Position numbers and translations under genes: made by a program
DNA from: Salmonella enterica subsp. enterica serovar Typhimurium str. LT2
Lineage (GTDB): Bacteria > Pseudomonadota > Gammaproteobacteria > Enterobacterales > Enterobacteriaceae
Length of the DNA: 64,000 nucleotides
Direction of reading: 5' to 3'
Assembly (NCBI RefSeq): GCF_000006945.2
Contig: NC_003197.2
Location: 3,596,001-3,660,000 of the forward strand
Part shown: positions 1 to 8,877 of the stretch, piece by piece
How the letters are laid out: every line of letters starts with the position of its first letter
How positions within the stretch are numbered: position 1 is the first letter of the stretch
The notes under the pieces: model-generated
Seen by the model: the letters and a program-made list of their open reading frames with translations, nothing else
The model's database searches: none
Told to the model about the DNA's origin: nothing

Positions 1-193
1 CTTCCGGCTTGGTGACACGGTTAGCTTTTTTAGCACCCGTAGTAACCTGAACAGCGCGGTAGCCATCGTTAGCCAGGTCTTTAACCTGAGTAACACGGTT
101 TGCTTCAACTTCGATTACGGTTACTGGGATAGAGACGCCATCTTCAGTGAAGATGCGGGTCATACCCACTTTTTTACCGACTAAACCAATCAT
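1..193 (-). CDS. rplC: 50S ribosomal protein L3 (partial, C-terminus outside window)
   Basis: The reverse strand reads from an ATG at 193-191 into [15 protein letters not shown], the conserved N-terminus of bacterial ribosomal protein L3, which binds 23S rRNA early in large-subunit assembly. Only the first 64 codons are inside the window; the frame is open to the edge. It lies 32 nt downstream of rpsJ in the same direction, the order of the S10 operon (rpsJ-rplC-rplD and onward), so it should be co-transcribed from the promoter at 714-741 and share L4-mediated control at the leader. Nothing looks damaged; the truncation is only the window edge. Confidence 0.97.
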
Positions 194-225
194 TGTATCA
201 ACCTCTCAATCGCTCGATGACCTGA

Positions 226-537
226 TTAACCCAGGCTGATCTGCACGTCTACACCGGCAGCCAGGTCCAGACGCATCAGAGCATCAACGGTTTTCTCGGT
301 TGGCTCAACGATGTCAACCAGACGCTTGTGAGTGCGAATTTCGTACTGATCGCGCGCATCTTTGTTAACGTGCGGAGAGATCAGAACGGTAAAGCGCTCT
401 TTGCGGGTCGGCAGCGGGATCGGACCGCGAACCTGCGCACCAGTGCGCTTGGCAGTCTCGACGATTTCCGCGGTTGATTGATCGATCAGACGATGATCAA
501 ACGCTTTCAGGCGGATACGGATTCTTTGGTTCTGCAT
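226..537 (-). CDS. rpsJ: 30S ribosomal protein S10 / NusE
   Basis: The 103-residue product beginning [15 protein letters not shown] has the full length and sequence of S10. S10 is part of the 30S head. As NusE it also binds NusB in transcription antitermination complexes and links RNA polymerase-bound NusG to the ribosome. It is the first gene of the S10 operon, followed after 32 nt by rplC. A 170-nt untranslated leader separates it from a strong promoter, as expected for the operon in which L4 represses both transcription and translation. No unusual residues were noticed. Confidence 0.98.
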
Positions 538-707
538 GAGACCAGAGCTCCAATTATTTTATAAACGAAAATGATTACTCCTCACACCCATTACGATTGA
601 TGGGAGAGTGTAACCGTTCTTACGTAGCTCCCCGATTGGGAGCATTGTTAAATAGCCAAATCGGCTATTCGAGGTTCAAATCGAACCTGCCGTCAATTAC
701 GACAAGC
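538..707 (-). promoter_or_regulatory. S10 operon leader RNA (L4-responsive)
   Basis: The stretch between the inferred transcript start (about 707) and the rpsJ ATG is about 170 nt and has several inverted repeats, for example the dyad near 671-690 (gaggttc / gaacctc type arms). In E. coli a leader of this length folds into hairpins through which ribosomal protein L4 causes attenuation and translational repression of the whole operon. The function is inferred from position, length and conservation; the folding was not computed. Confidence 0.75.
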
Positions 708-713
708 CCGCGC

Positions 714-741
714 ATTATACGTAAATCTCAGCCTGACGCAA
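714..741 (-). promoter_or_regulatory. S10 operon sigma-70 promoter
   Basis: On the reverse strand a perfect -10 TATAAT (714-719) is preceded at 16 nt by TTGCGT (736-741) as -35. It faces rpsJ and would start transcription near 707. The distance to the rpsJ start fits the known long leader of this operon. Confidence 0.8.
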
Positions 742-916
742 GTGTCGGATAGAAATTAAGCGCTTTATTCTTATGCGAGCACGATTCCAGATGGTACGCA
801 TGGGATGGCGACGCGCATCTTTTCTTTGGAAGGCATCAGGCAAACCTGGCAATACGTCGTTGTCGCTGTCGCATAAATCTATAAAGGTGAGCGCAAGCCT
901 TGACGAGGATTTGCTT

Positions 917-1384
917 ATGTTTGTTGCCCTCCCCTTTCTCATTTTTTATGCGTCGTTCTCTTTATTACTTGGCATATACGACGCGCGTACCGGTCTGCTG
1001 CCTGACCGGTTTACTTGTCCATTGCTGTGGGGTGGTCTGCTTTATCACCAGATTTGCCTGCCGGAGCGTTTACCGGATGCGCTTTGGGGCGCTATCGCCG
1101 GCTATGGCGGATTCGCGTTAATTTACTGGGGCTATCGCCTGCGTTATCAGAAAGAGGGGCTTGGATATGGCGACGTCAAGTACCTCGCTGCCTTAGGGGC
1201 GTGGCATTGTTGGGAAACACTGCCGTTACTGGTTTTCCTTGCCGCTATGTTGGCCTGTGGCGGGTTTGGCGTCGCGCTACTGGTGAGAGGTAAATCGGCA
1301 TTAATAAACCCGCTACCTTTTGGGCCATGGCTGGCGGTGGCGGGTTTCATAACAGGTTGGAAAGTTTTCTTTCCAGACGGTTAA
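917..1384 (+). CDS. hopD: Short type A24 prepilin peptidase (HopD/GspO-type), orphan
   Basis: The 155-residue protein from the ATG at 917 is a membrane aspartyl protease of the prepilin peptidase family. The two catalytic Asp contexts are visible: GIYDARTGLLPD near residues 20-30 and GLGYGDVK near residue 85, with hydrophobic helices around them. Full-length family members (about 225-290 residues) have an N-terminal cysteine-rich cytoplasmic methyltransferase domain; this one lacks it, so only cleavage of prepilin leaders is supported. An upstream in-frame ATG at 773 exists, but the extension reads as non-coding. No secretion or pilin operon is next to it, unlike the gsp operon beside E. coli gspO. 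Its stop codon overlaps that of convergent bfr. Confidence 0.85.
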   Translation: MFVALPFLIFYASFSLLLGIYDARTGLLPDRFTCPLLWGGLLYHQICLPERLPDALWGAIAGYGGFALIYWGYRLRYQKEGLGYGDVKYLAALGAWHCWETLPLLVFLAAMLACGGFGVALLVRGKSALINPLPFGPWLAVAGFITGWKVFFPDG

Positions 1385-1857
1385 TCGGTAACCTTAATTT
1401 GTGATTGCAGATAATTTTGCATACCAAGTTTGGCAATCAAATCCAACTCAGTTTCCAGCCAGTCGATGTGGCCTTCCTCGTCGGCAAGAATTTCAATCAT
1501 CATATCCCGGCTGACATAATCATGAACGCTATCGGCATAGGCTATTGCCTCACGTAGATCTTTTGCGCCTTCCAGTTCGAGCCGGAGATCCGATCGTAGC
1601 ATCTCTTCGACATCTTCACCGATGCCCAGCTTGCCCAGATCCTGTAGGTTCGGTATGCCTTCCAGAAATAAAATACGCTCAATATACTTATCAGCGTGTT
1701 TCATCTCATCAATGGATTCATGGTACTCAACATCATTAAGCCGGGTCAGCCCCCAGTTTTTGAACATACGGGCATGAAGAAAATACTGATTAATTGCGAC
1801 AAGCTCATTTCCCAATAGTTTATTGAGATAATTTATGATTTTAACATCACCTTTCAT
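1381..1857 (-). CDS. bfr: Bacterioferritin, haem-containing iron storage protein
   Basis: The 158-residue product forms the 24-subunit iron-storage shell that oxidises Fe(II) and stores it as a ferric mineral in the cytoplasm. The key residues are present: ferroxidase ligands Glu18, Glu51 and His54 in the expected helices, and Met52, which ligates the inter-subunit haem. The length matches the family. It follows bfd in the same direction after 72 nt, and the pair works together because Bfd reduces the core to release iron. The 3' end overlaps the stop of convergent hopD by 4 nt. Confidence 0.98.
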   Translation of the reverse strand: MKGDVKIINYLNKLLGNELVAINQYFLHARMFKNWGLTRLNDVEYHESIDEMKHADKYIERILFLEGIPNLQDLGKLGIGEDVEEMLRSDLRLELEGAKDLREAIAYADSVHDYVSRDMMIEILADEEGHIDWLETELDLIAKLGMQNYLQSQIKVTD

Positions 1858-1929
1858 TTTATAGTCCCTCCGCTTCCACTCTCTAGAGCGTAGATGGGGC
1901 TACAGGGATGTCAAAAAAAAGAGTGTGAC

Positions 1930-2124
1930 TCAGGCGATCTCTTTAAATTCCGGCATTTGCGTTAACTCATCCTGCATCACTTCTCGCGCGGCGCGAATAC
2001 ACTTACCACATTGATTTCCCACAGGAATAAATTTACGCAACTGTTGAAATGACTGTGGATGAAATTGTCGTACAGCCTGGCGGATTTTTTTATCGCTTAT
2101 ACCATTACACAAACAAACGTACAT
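1930..2124 (-). CDS. bfd: Bacterioferritin-associated ferredoxin
   Basis: The 64-residue protein begins MYVCLCNGISDKKI and carries the four-cysteine [2Fe-2S] ligand pattern of the BFD family: C-x-C near residues 4-6 and C-x2-C in the NQCGKC segment near residue 40. Bfd docks on bacterioferritin and passes electrons through the haem to reduce stored ferric iron, so it is needed when iron is scarce. That fits the Fur-like operator just upstream of its start (2160-2174) and its place directly before bfr. Confidence 0.97.
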   Translation of the reverse strand: MYVCLCNGISDKKIRQAVRQFHPQSFQQLRKFIPVGNQCGKCIRAAREVMQDELTQMPEFKEIA

Positions 2125-2159
2125 GATCGCTCCCGTTCAATTTCCGCACAAAGTGTAAA

Positions 2160-2174
2160 TGAGAATGGTTATGA
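2160..2174. promoter_or_regulatory. Fur-like operator upstream of bfd
   Basis: TGAGAATGGTTATGA matches the 7-1-7 Fur consensus TGATAAT-N-ATTATCA at 11 of 14 symmetric positions by eye, and sits about 36 nt upstream of the bfd start. bfd is known to be iron-repressed by Fur in E. coli. The site call is by eye only. Confidence 0.55.
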
Positions 2175-2256
2175 TTACAATAGCACAAAGCGATTTACGC
2201 CACGGGAGAAGCGTTAAAAAGGGTGAATAAATATAACAGCGGCTAAATAGCAGGCA

Positions 2257-2282
2257 ACAAAAAGGGCGCCGAAGCGCCCTCT
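2257..2282 (-). terminator. Intrinsic terminator after tufA
   Basis: On the reverse strand AGGGCGC-ttcg-GCGCCCT forms a stable stem with a TTCG loop, followed by a run of T residues. It lies about 26 nt beyond the tufA stop and ends the str operon. Confidence 0.88.
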
Positions 2283-2308
2283 TCAATTCAAAACTAATTA
2301 ACGAGTAA

Positions 2309-3493
2309 TTAGCCCAGAACTTTAGCAACAACGCCCGCGCCAACGGTACGGCCGCCTTCACGGATTGCGAAACGCAGACCGTCGTCCATCGCGATCGGGT
2401 GGATCAGGGTAACAACCATTTTGATGTTGTCGCCCGGCATTACCATCTCTACGCCTTCCGGCAGTTCGATGGTACCAGTCACGTCAGTAGTACGGAAGTA
2501 GAACTGCGGACGGTAGCCTTTGAAGAACGGAGTATGACGGCCGCCTTCATCTTTGGACAGAATGTACACTTCAGATTCGAACTTGGTGTGCGGCTTGATG
2601 GTGCCCGGCTTAGCCAGTACCTGACCACGTTCGATTTCTTCACGTTTGATACCACGCAGCAGAACACCTACGTTCTCACCGGCACGGCCTTCGTCCAGCA
2701 GTTTGCGGAACATTTCAACGCCAGTACAGGTAGACTTCTGAGTCTCTTTGATACCAACGATTTCAACTTCTTCGCCCACTTTGATGATACCGCGCTCTAC
2801 ACGACCGGTAACAACGGTACCACGACCGGAGATGGAGAATACGTCTTCGATCGGCAGCAGGAACGGCTTGTCAATCGCACGCTCTGGTTCCGGAATATAA
2901 GAATCCAGGAAGCCAGCCAGTTCGATGATTTTCGCTTCCCACTCTGCGTCGCCTTCCAGCGCTTTCAGAGCAGAACCACGAACGATCGGAGTGTCGTCGC
3001 CCGGGAAGTCGTACTGAGACAGCAGTTCGCGAACTTCCATCTCAACCAGTTCCAGCAGCTCTTCGTCATCAACCATGTCGCATTTGTTCAGGAACACGAT
3101 GATGTACGGAACGCCTACCTGACGACCCAGCAGGATGTGCTCACGGGTCTGCGGCATCGGGCCGTCAGTCGCAGCAACAACCAGGATCGCGCCGTCCATC
3201 TGAGCAGCACCGGTGATCATGTTTTTAACATAGTCAGCGTGCCCCGGGCAGTCTACGTGTGCGTAGTGGCGGGTCGGGGTATCGTATTCAACGTGAGAAG
3301 TGTTGATGGTGATACCACGCGCTTTTTCTTCCGGCGCGTTATCGATCTGGTCGAATGCGCGAGCGGCACCGCCGTAGGTTTTAGCCAGTACGGTAGTAAT
3401 GGCAGCGGTCAGCGTTGTTTTACCATGGTCAACGTGGCCGATAGTACCGACGTTAACGTGCGGTTTTGTACGTTCAAATTTTTCTTTAGACAC
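2309..3493 (-). CDS. tufA: Translation elongation factor EF-Tu
   Basis: EF-Tu is the GTPase that delivers aminoacyl-tRNA to the ribosomal A site. The start is the GTG at 3493-3491, giving MSKEKFERTKPHVN and the family's exact 394-residue length; a longer reading from an ATG 45 nt upstream is not supported. The G-domain motifs GHVDHGKT, DCPGH and NKCD are all present, followed by beta-barrel domains 2 and 3. It is the last gene of rpsL-rpsG-fusA-tufA. A second tuf copy is expected elsewhere in the genome and is not in this window. Confidence 0.98.
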   Translation of the reverse strand: MSKEKFERTKPHVNVGTIGHVDHGKTTLTAAITTVLAKTYGGAARAFDQIDNAPEEKARGITINTSHVEYDTPTRHYAHVDCPGHADYVKNMITGAAQMDGAILVVAATDGPMPQTREHILLGRQVGVPYIIVFLNKCDMVDDEELLELVEMEVRELLSQYDFPGDDTPIVRGSALKALEGDAEWEAKIIELAGFLDSYIPEPERAIDKPFLLPIEDVFSISGRGTVVTGRVERGIIKVGEEVEIVGIKETQKSTCTGVEMFRKLLDEGRAGENVGVLLRGIKREEIERGQVLAKPGTIKPHTKFESEVYILSKDEGGRHTPFFKGYRPQFYFRTTDVTGTIELPEGVEMVMPGDNIKMVVTLIHPIAMDDGLRFAIREGGRTVGAGVVAKVLG

Positions 3494-3564
3494 GGCTATA
3501 TTCCTTACTATAGCGCTCTCCCCTTCAGGAGAGAGCACGGGATTTTGGTTTTTAACCCTGCGGC

Positions 3565-5679
3565 TTATTTACCACGGGCTTCGATTACGGCCTGAGCAAC
3601 GTTGTTCGGCGCATCATCATACTTCAGGAATTCCATAGTGTACGATGCGCGACCTTTGGTCAGAGAACGCAGCTGAGTTGCATATCCGAACATTTCAGAC
3701 AGCGGTACTTCAGCGTGGATCTTAACGCCTGTAACTTCAGATTCCTGACCTTTGAGCATACCACGACGGCGGCTAAGGTCGCCGATAACGTCACCGGTAT
3801 TCTCTTCAGGTGTTTCTACTTCAACCTTCATGATCGGCTCAAGCAGAACTGGTTTTGCTTTCTTAAAGCCTTCTTTAAAGGCGATAGACGCAGCCAGTTT
3901 AAACGCCAGCTCAGAGGAGTCAACGTCATGGTAAGAACCGAAGTGCAGACGCACACCGAGATCAACTACCGGATAACCAGCCAGCGGGCCAGATTTCAGC
4001 TGCTCCTGGATGCCTTTATCAACGGCCGGGATGTATTCGCCAGGAATTACACCACCTTTGATGTCGTTGATGAACTCGTAACCTTTCGGGTTAGAGCCCG
4101 GCTCCAGCGGGTACATGTCGATAACAACATGACCATACTGACCGCGACCACCAGACTGTTTCGCGTGTTTACCTTCGATGTCGGTAACTTTCGCGCGAAT
4201 CGCTTCGCGGTAAGCAACCTGAGGTTTACCCACGTTAGCTTCAACGTTGAATTCACGCTTCATACGGTCAACGATGATATCCAGGTGAAGTTCACCCATA
4301 CCAGCGATGATGGTCTGGTTAGATTCTTCATCAGTCCATACGCGGAATGACGGGTCTTCTTTCGCCAGACGGCCCAGAGCCAGACCCATTTTTTCCTGGT
4401 CAGCTTTGGTTTTCGGTTCTACCGCGATGGAGATTACCGGCTCAGGGAATTCCATACGTTCCAGAATGATCGGGTTTTCCGGATCACACAGGGTGTCACC
4501 GGTAGTCACGTCTTTCAGGCCGATAGCAGCCGCGATGTCGCCCGCGCGAACTTCTTTGATCTCTTCACGTTTGTTGGCGTGCATCTGAACGATACGACCG
4601 AAACGCTCACGTGCGGTTTTCACGGAGTTCAGTACGGTATCACCAGAGTTAACCACACCGGAGTACACACGGAAGAAGGTCAGGTTACCCACAAACGGGT
4701 CGGTAGCGATTTTGAACGCCAGCGCAGAGAACGGCTCGTCGTCGCTTGCGTGACGCTCAGCCGGAGTATCTTTACCGTCGTCCAGAATACCGTTGATCGC
4801 AGGTACGTCTACCGGGGATGGCAGGTAATCAATTACCGCATCCAGCATCGCCTGAACACCTTTGTTCTTGAATGCAGAACCACAGGTTACCAGGATGATT
4901 TCGTTGTTCAGAACGCGCTGACGCAGAGCTTGTTTGATCTCTTCTTCAGTCAGTTCTTCACCACCCAGGTATTTTTCCATCAGCTCTTCAGAAGCTTCTG
5001 CGGCGGACTCGATCAGGTTCTGGTGCCATTCGTTAGCCAGGTCCTGCATGTCAGCCGGGATATCTTCGTATTCGAAGGTAACGCCCTGGTCGGCATCGTT
5101 CCAGTTGATGGCTTTCATTTTCACCAGGTCAACAACGCCGGTGAAACCTTCTTCAGCACCAATTGCCAGCTGCAGCGGAACCGGGTTCGCGCCCAGACGG
5201 GTTTTGATCTGACCAACAACTTTCAGGAAGTTCGCGCCCATGCGGTCCATTTTGTTAACGAACGCAATACGCGGAACTTTGTATTTGTTTGCCTGACGCC
5301 ATACGGTTTCAGACTGCGGCTGAACACCACCAACTGCGCAGTAAACCATTACCGCACCATCGAGAACACGCATGGAACGTTCTACTTCGATAGTGAAGTC
5401 AACGTGCCCCGGGGTGTCGATGATGTTGATGCGATGCGGTTCATACTGCTTAGCCATACCAGACCAGAATGCAGTAGTCGCTGCGGAGGTGATAGTAATA
5501 CCACGCTCCTGCTCCTGCTCCATCCAGTCCATGGTAGCTGCGCCGTCATGAACTTCACCGATTTTGTGGTTTACACCGGTGTAGAACAGAATACGTTCGG
5601 TAGTAGTGGTTTTACCGGCGTCGATGTGCGCACTGATACCGATATTACGGTAGCGTGCGATGGGTGTTGTACGAGCCAT
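3565..5679 (-). CDS. fusA: Translation elongation factor EF-G
   Basis: EF-G is the 704-residue GTPase that drives translocation and, with RRF, ribosome recycling. The start is the ATG giving MARTTPIARYRNIG; an in-frame ATG 45 nt upstream would add 15 residues not found in the family. The G motifs AHIDAGKTT, DTPGH and NKMD are visible in the first 150 residues, followed by domains II-V. It lies 96 nt after rpsG and 71 nt before tufA in the str operon, and is known to be co-regulated by S7. Confidence 0.98.
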   Translation of the reverse strand: MARTTPIARYRNIGISAHIDAGKTTTTERILFYTGVNHKIGEVHDGAATMDWMEQEQERGITITSAATTAFWSGMAKQYEPHRINIIDTPGHVDFTIEVERSMRVLDGAVMVYCAVGGVQPQSETVWRQANKYKVPRIAFVNKMDRMGANFLKVVGQIKTRLGANPVPLQLAIGAEEGFTGVVDLVKMKAINWNDADQGVTFEYEDIPADMQDLANEWHQNLIESAAEASEELMEKYLGGEELTEEEIKQALRQRVLNNEIILVTCGSAFKNKGVQAMLDAVIDYLPSPVDVPAINGILDDGKDTPAERHASDDEPFSALAFKIATDPFVGNLTFFRVYSGVVNSGDTVLNSVKTARERFGRIVQMHANKREEIKEVRAGDIAAAIGLKDVTTGDTLCDPENPIILERMEFPEPVISIAVEPKTKADQEKMGLALGRLAKEDPSFRVWTDEESNQTIIAGMGELHLDIIVDRMKREFNVEANVGKPQVAYREAIRAKVTDIEGKHAKQSGGRGQYGHVVIDMYPLEPGSNPKGYEFINDIKGGVIPGEYIPAVDKGIQEQLKSGPLAGYPVVDLGVRLHFGSYHDVDSSELAFKLAASIAFKEGFKKAKPVLLEPIMKVEVETPEENTGDVIGDLSRRRGMLKGQESEVTGVKIHAEVPLSEMFGYATQLRSLTKGRASYTMEFLKYDDAPNNVAQAVIEARGK

Positions 5680-5775
5680 TTGATTCCTCGTTGATATCTT
5701 TAGGCGTTCAGTTAAGTTATCCAAAACGGGCGACTTACCTGAAGCGCCCGCCTGGTGACTATGACTCCGAAGGGA

Positions 5776-6246
5776 TTACCAACGGTAGTGTGCGAACGCC
5801 TTGTTGGCTTCTGCCATACGGTGAACGTCTTCACGTTTCTTAACTGCAGTACCTTTGTTGTCTGCAGCATCAGAAAGTTCGTTCGCCAGGCGCAGAGCCA
5901 TGGATTTATCACCGCGTTTACGAGCAGCTTCTACGATCCAACGCATTGCCAGAGCATTACGACGGACCGGACGGACTTCAACTGGTACCTGATAAGTAGA
6001 ACCACCTACACGGCGGGATTTAACTTCTACAGTCGGGCGAACGTTTTCGAGAGCGACTTCGAAAGCTTCCAGTTCAGATTTACCAGAACGCTGAGCCAGG
6101 GTCTCCAGCGCGCTGTATACGATTGATTCTGCAGTAGATTTTTTACCATCTACCATCAGGATATTGACAAATTTAGCCAGCAGTTCTGATCCGAACTTCG
6201 GATCCGGCAGAATTTTACGCTGACCAATGACGCGACGACGTGGCAT
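5776..6246 (-). CDS. rpsG: 30S ribosomal protein S7
   Basis: The 156-residue product starting MPRRRVIGQRKILPDPK is S7, the primary 16S rRNA-binding protein that nucleates the 30S head. Its length equals the 156-residue form; E. coli K-12 carries a C-terminally extended 179-residue form. It lies 95 nt after rpsL. In E. coli that intercistronic RNA binds S7 itself to repress rpsG and fusA, and the spacing here is compatible with that control. Confidence 0.98.
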   Translation of the reverse strand: MPRRRVIGQRKILPDPKFGSELLAKFVNILMVDGKKSTAESIVYSALETLAQRSGKSELEAFEVALENVRPTVEVKSRRVGGSTYQVPVEVRPVRRNALAMRWIVEAARKRGDKSMALRLANELSDAADNKGTAVKKREDVHRMAEANKAFAHYRW

Positions 6247-6341
6247 GGAAATACTCCGTTGTTAATTCAGGATTGTCCAAAACTCTACGAGTTTAGTTTG
6301 ACATTAATTTAAAACGTTTGGCCTTACTTAACGGAGAACCA

Positions 6342-6819
<478 letters not shown>

Positions 6820-6841
6820 GAAATATACAACGATCCCGCCA

Positions 6842-7129
6842 TCACCAGGCCATCTGGTTGGCATACTTAACCGTGAGTCTGACAAACTCAGTATAGTCAA
6901 CCCTGACGACACTGTCTGAAATTTGACCACCCAGGCCGCGGGCGTCAATGTCTTCTTTCAAGGCATAGACCGTTATGGGGGCATCGCGCAGACTTTCAAG
7001 GAAGCGGTTACCTTCAATCGCGACGGTAACGCCATCCTGGAGCAGCAAAAGCGCATCGCCCTCTTTTAGCAGGCGCAGCAAAGCGGGAAAATCAACGCTC
7101 GAAGCGCAATGAGGTAAGGTATGCAGCAT
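6842..7129 (-). CDS. tusB: Sulfurtransferase complex subunit TusB
   Basis: The 95-residue DsrH-like protein is the TusB subunit of the TusBCD heterohexamer. TusBCD takes persulfide sulfur from TusA and hands it to TusE for the MnmA reaction that makes 2-thiouridine at the wobble position of tRNA Lys, Glu and Gln. Length and order (tusD-tusC-tusB) match the enterobacterial operon. It starts 7 nt after the tusC stop, so it is surely co-transcribed. TusB has no catalytic cysteine role; it supports complex assembly. Confidence 0.95.
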   Translation of the reverse strand: MLHTLPHCASSVDFPALLRLLKEGDALLLLQDGVTVAIEGNRFLESLRDAPITVYALKEDIDARGLGGQISDSVVRVDYTEFVRLTVKYANQMAW

Positions 7130-7136
7130 AAACGCC

Positions 7137-7493
7137 TCAGAATCTCAGGATGACATCATAGTTGCCAAGCTCGCGGCGTAACGCCACGGGTTCCAGCGGC
7201 GTGGCGTCTACCACAAAATTAATGTTCTCCAGACCACGCTCGCGCAGCGATGCCGCGCAGATCCAGCATTGATCAATATCGTACAAATCAAAGAGCTTGA
7301 AAGTAGCAATATAGTCACGCGCCAGTACAGCGTCTGGTTTTTGTCCGGGTAATAACTGAAAGACGCCGTCGCTGATAAAAAAGACGCCCAGCGCTTCCGT
7401 TAGCGCTGACGTCGCCAGCAGCGCATCCAGCCCTTCACGACCTGAGGCGCTGCCGTGCGGCGCGGTGGAAAAGACAAATGCAATACGTTTCAT
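7137..7493 (-). CDS. tusC: Sulfurtransferase complex subunit TusC
   Basis: The 118-residue DsrF-like protein begins MKRIAFVFSTAPHGSASGREG and keeps the DsrE/F fold signature. It is the middle subunit of TusBCD in the tRNA 2-thiouridine sulfur relay. Its ATG overlaps the tusD stop by one base (TAATG at 7495-7491), a typical translational coupling arrangement that keeps subunit amounts equal. Confidence 0.96.
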   Translation of the reverse strand: MKRIAFVFSTAPHGSASGREGLDALLATSALTEALGVFFISDGVFQLLPGQKPDAVLARDYIATFKLFDLYDIDQCWICAASLRERGLENINFVVDATPLEPVALRRELGNYDVILRF

Positions 7494-7879
7494 TAAAACT
7501 GCACCACCCGATCGCAGGTGAGAGATGCCTCCGCCAGCGCGCCCAGGCCGCTTAGCGTAAAGCCCGGCTGAAGATTGGCGGACGGCAACGCCAATCTGCC
7601 GGCTTCAGTTTCATCAATAATACCGCGACGAAGCGCCGCCGCGACACAGATGTTCAGCGCTACGCCATGCTGCGTATTCAATTTCTGCCAGGCGCGTACC
7701 AGATCATATTCATCGCTCGCCGGCGAGGTCAGGAGATTGGCGTTATAGACACCTTCCCGATAGAAAAAGACGCTGGCTAACTCATGCCCCTCATTGAGCA
7801 GCGCGTGGGCGAACTGCAATGCGCTGCTGGCCTGCTGGGTGCCATATGCCGGCCCGGTGACCATAATGGCATAACGCAT
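7493..7879 (-). CDS. tusD: Sulfurtransferase complex subunit TusD
   Basis: The 128-residue DsrE-family protein carries the sulfur-accepting cysteine of the relay at Cys78, in the context LNICVAAALRRG, which in the E. coli protein receives persulfide sulfur from TusA. The start ATG shares one base with the yheO stop (TAATG at 7881-7877) and the stop shares one base with the tusC start, so the gene is translationally coupled on both sides. Confidence 0.97.
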   Translation of the reverse strand: MRYAIMVTGPAYGTQQASSALQFAHALLNEGHELASVFFYREGVYNANLLTSPASDEYDLVRAWQKLNTQHGVALNICVAAALRRGIIDETEAGRLALPSANLQPGFTLSGLGALAEASLTCDRVVQF

Positions 7880-8601
7880 TATTTATCCTGCCCCTGAAAG
7901 TCGCCGCTTTTGAACTGGCGAATATAGAGGTAAACCGTGTGTTTTGAGATATTCAGACGATCGGCTACCTGGTTAATGGCGTCTTTAATATCGAAAATGC
8001 CTTTTTCGTACAGGTTAAGGACGATCTGACGATTTTTCGCATTGTTAGAAACATTACGATCGGCATTCACTTCTTCGATCGTGAACTCCAGCGTCTGGGT
8101 GACTAAATCTTCGACTGAGGAGGCAAAATTAACCGCTGAGCCGACTTCCGGCGTTTCCGGCGGAATAAAGGTATTCATAATCTGTGAAAATGGCACATCG
8201 AGATTCATGTTGATGCACAGTAGACCAATGACGCGCTGCTCGCGGTTGCGAATGGCAATCGTCAACGACTTCATCAAGACACCGCTTTTCGCGCGCGTGA
8301 AATAGCATTTCGACACGCTACTGTCCGCCCCTGTCATGTCGTGCAACATACGCAACGCCAGGTCGGTAATCGGCGAGCCAATTTTACGGCCCGTATGTTC
8401 GCCATTGGCAATACGAATGGCTGAACATTTTAGATCCTGCAAAGAGTGCAATACGATTTCACAATGGGAACCTATAAGCATCGCTAACCCGTCCACTACC
8501 GCTTCGTAGGATTTCAGAATATCGAAGTCGGTTTGCTCGAAGGGACGCTGATCCAGCAAATCAAGTTCACTGGTTTCGTTGGTTAAAAGCGACCTGGACA
8601 T
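7879..8601 (-). CDS. yheO: YheO-family PAS-like/HTH transcriptional regulator
   Basis: The 240-residue protein has an N-terminal YheO domain (PAS-like, about residues 20-140, beginning after MSRSLLTNETSELDLL) and a C-terminal helix-turn-helix (about 190-230, with DRLNISKHTVYLYIRQF as the recognition part). I chose the second Met of the reading frame because it matches the family length; the upstream four residues read MFFF. The regulated genes and ligand are not known to me. Its tight coupling to tusD suggests joint expression, not necessarily joint function. Confidence 0.9.
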   Translation of the reverse strand: MSRSLLTNETSELDLLDQRPFEQTDFDILKSYEAVVDGLAMLIGSHCEIVLHSLQDLKCSAIRIANGEHTGRKIGSPITDLALRMLHDMTGADSSVSKCYFTRAKSGVLMKSLTIAIRNREQRVIGLLCINMNLDVPFSQIMNTFIPPETPEVGSAVNFASSVEDLVTQTLEFTIEEVNADRNVSNNAKNRQIVLNLYEKGIFDIKDAINQVADRLNISKHTVYLYIRQFKSGDFQGQDK

Positions 8602-8837
8602 GAAAAAAAACACTCCTTTTCAGGAGCCTGTCGTTATGTTTTCAGGGCAGGCTCATTATTTACGCGGATGATTAAATTAATACAGTGAGGGTTCATCTTT
8701 CCAGTACTAATTTGCTCGTCTATTTCAGACTACGTGTGCGTTGGCGGTCATTCAGCCTACGGTCTCGCCCTTAACGACCAGCGCAAGCGCCGTTATCCGC
8801 AAATCAAATTATGGTGAGTAATATATCCGGCCTGAAT

Positions 8838-8868
8838 AAAAAAAACCGCCGCTATTACAAGCGGCGGC
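8838..8868 (-). terminator. Intrinsic terminator after fkpA
   Basis: CCGCCGCT and AGCGGCGG (8846-8853 and 8860-8867) form an 8-bp GC-rich stem; the reverse strand continues into a long run of T residues. It lies just beyond the fkpA stop. The remaining space back to yheO (8602-8837) shows no gene; it should hold the yheO promoter. Confidence 0.9.
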
Positions 8869-8877
8869 TCTCAGTTT

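Noticed and set aside
773..916. N-terminal extension of the prepilin peptidase from the ATG at 773
   Set aside because: The extension is Arg/Ser-rich with no membrane helix or CxxC methylase motif and would overlap the S10 promoter neighbourhood; the ATG at 917 gives the compact family form.
2399..3595. 398-codon plus-strand frame opposite tufA (and a similar 371-codon frame opposite fusA)
   Set aside because: Long antisense frames are expected opposite highly biased ribosomal genes; there are no recognisable domains and EF-Tu/EF-G are certain on the other strand.
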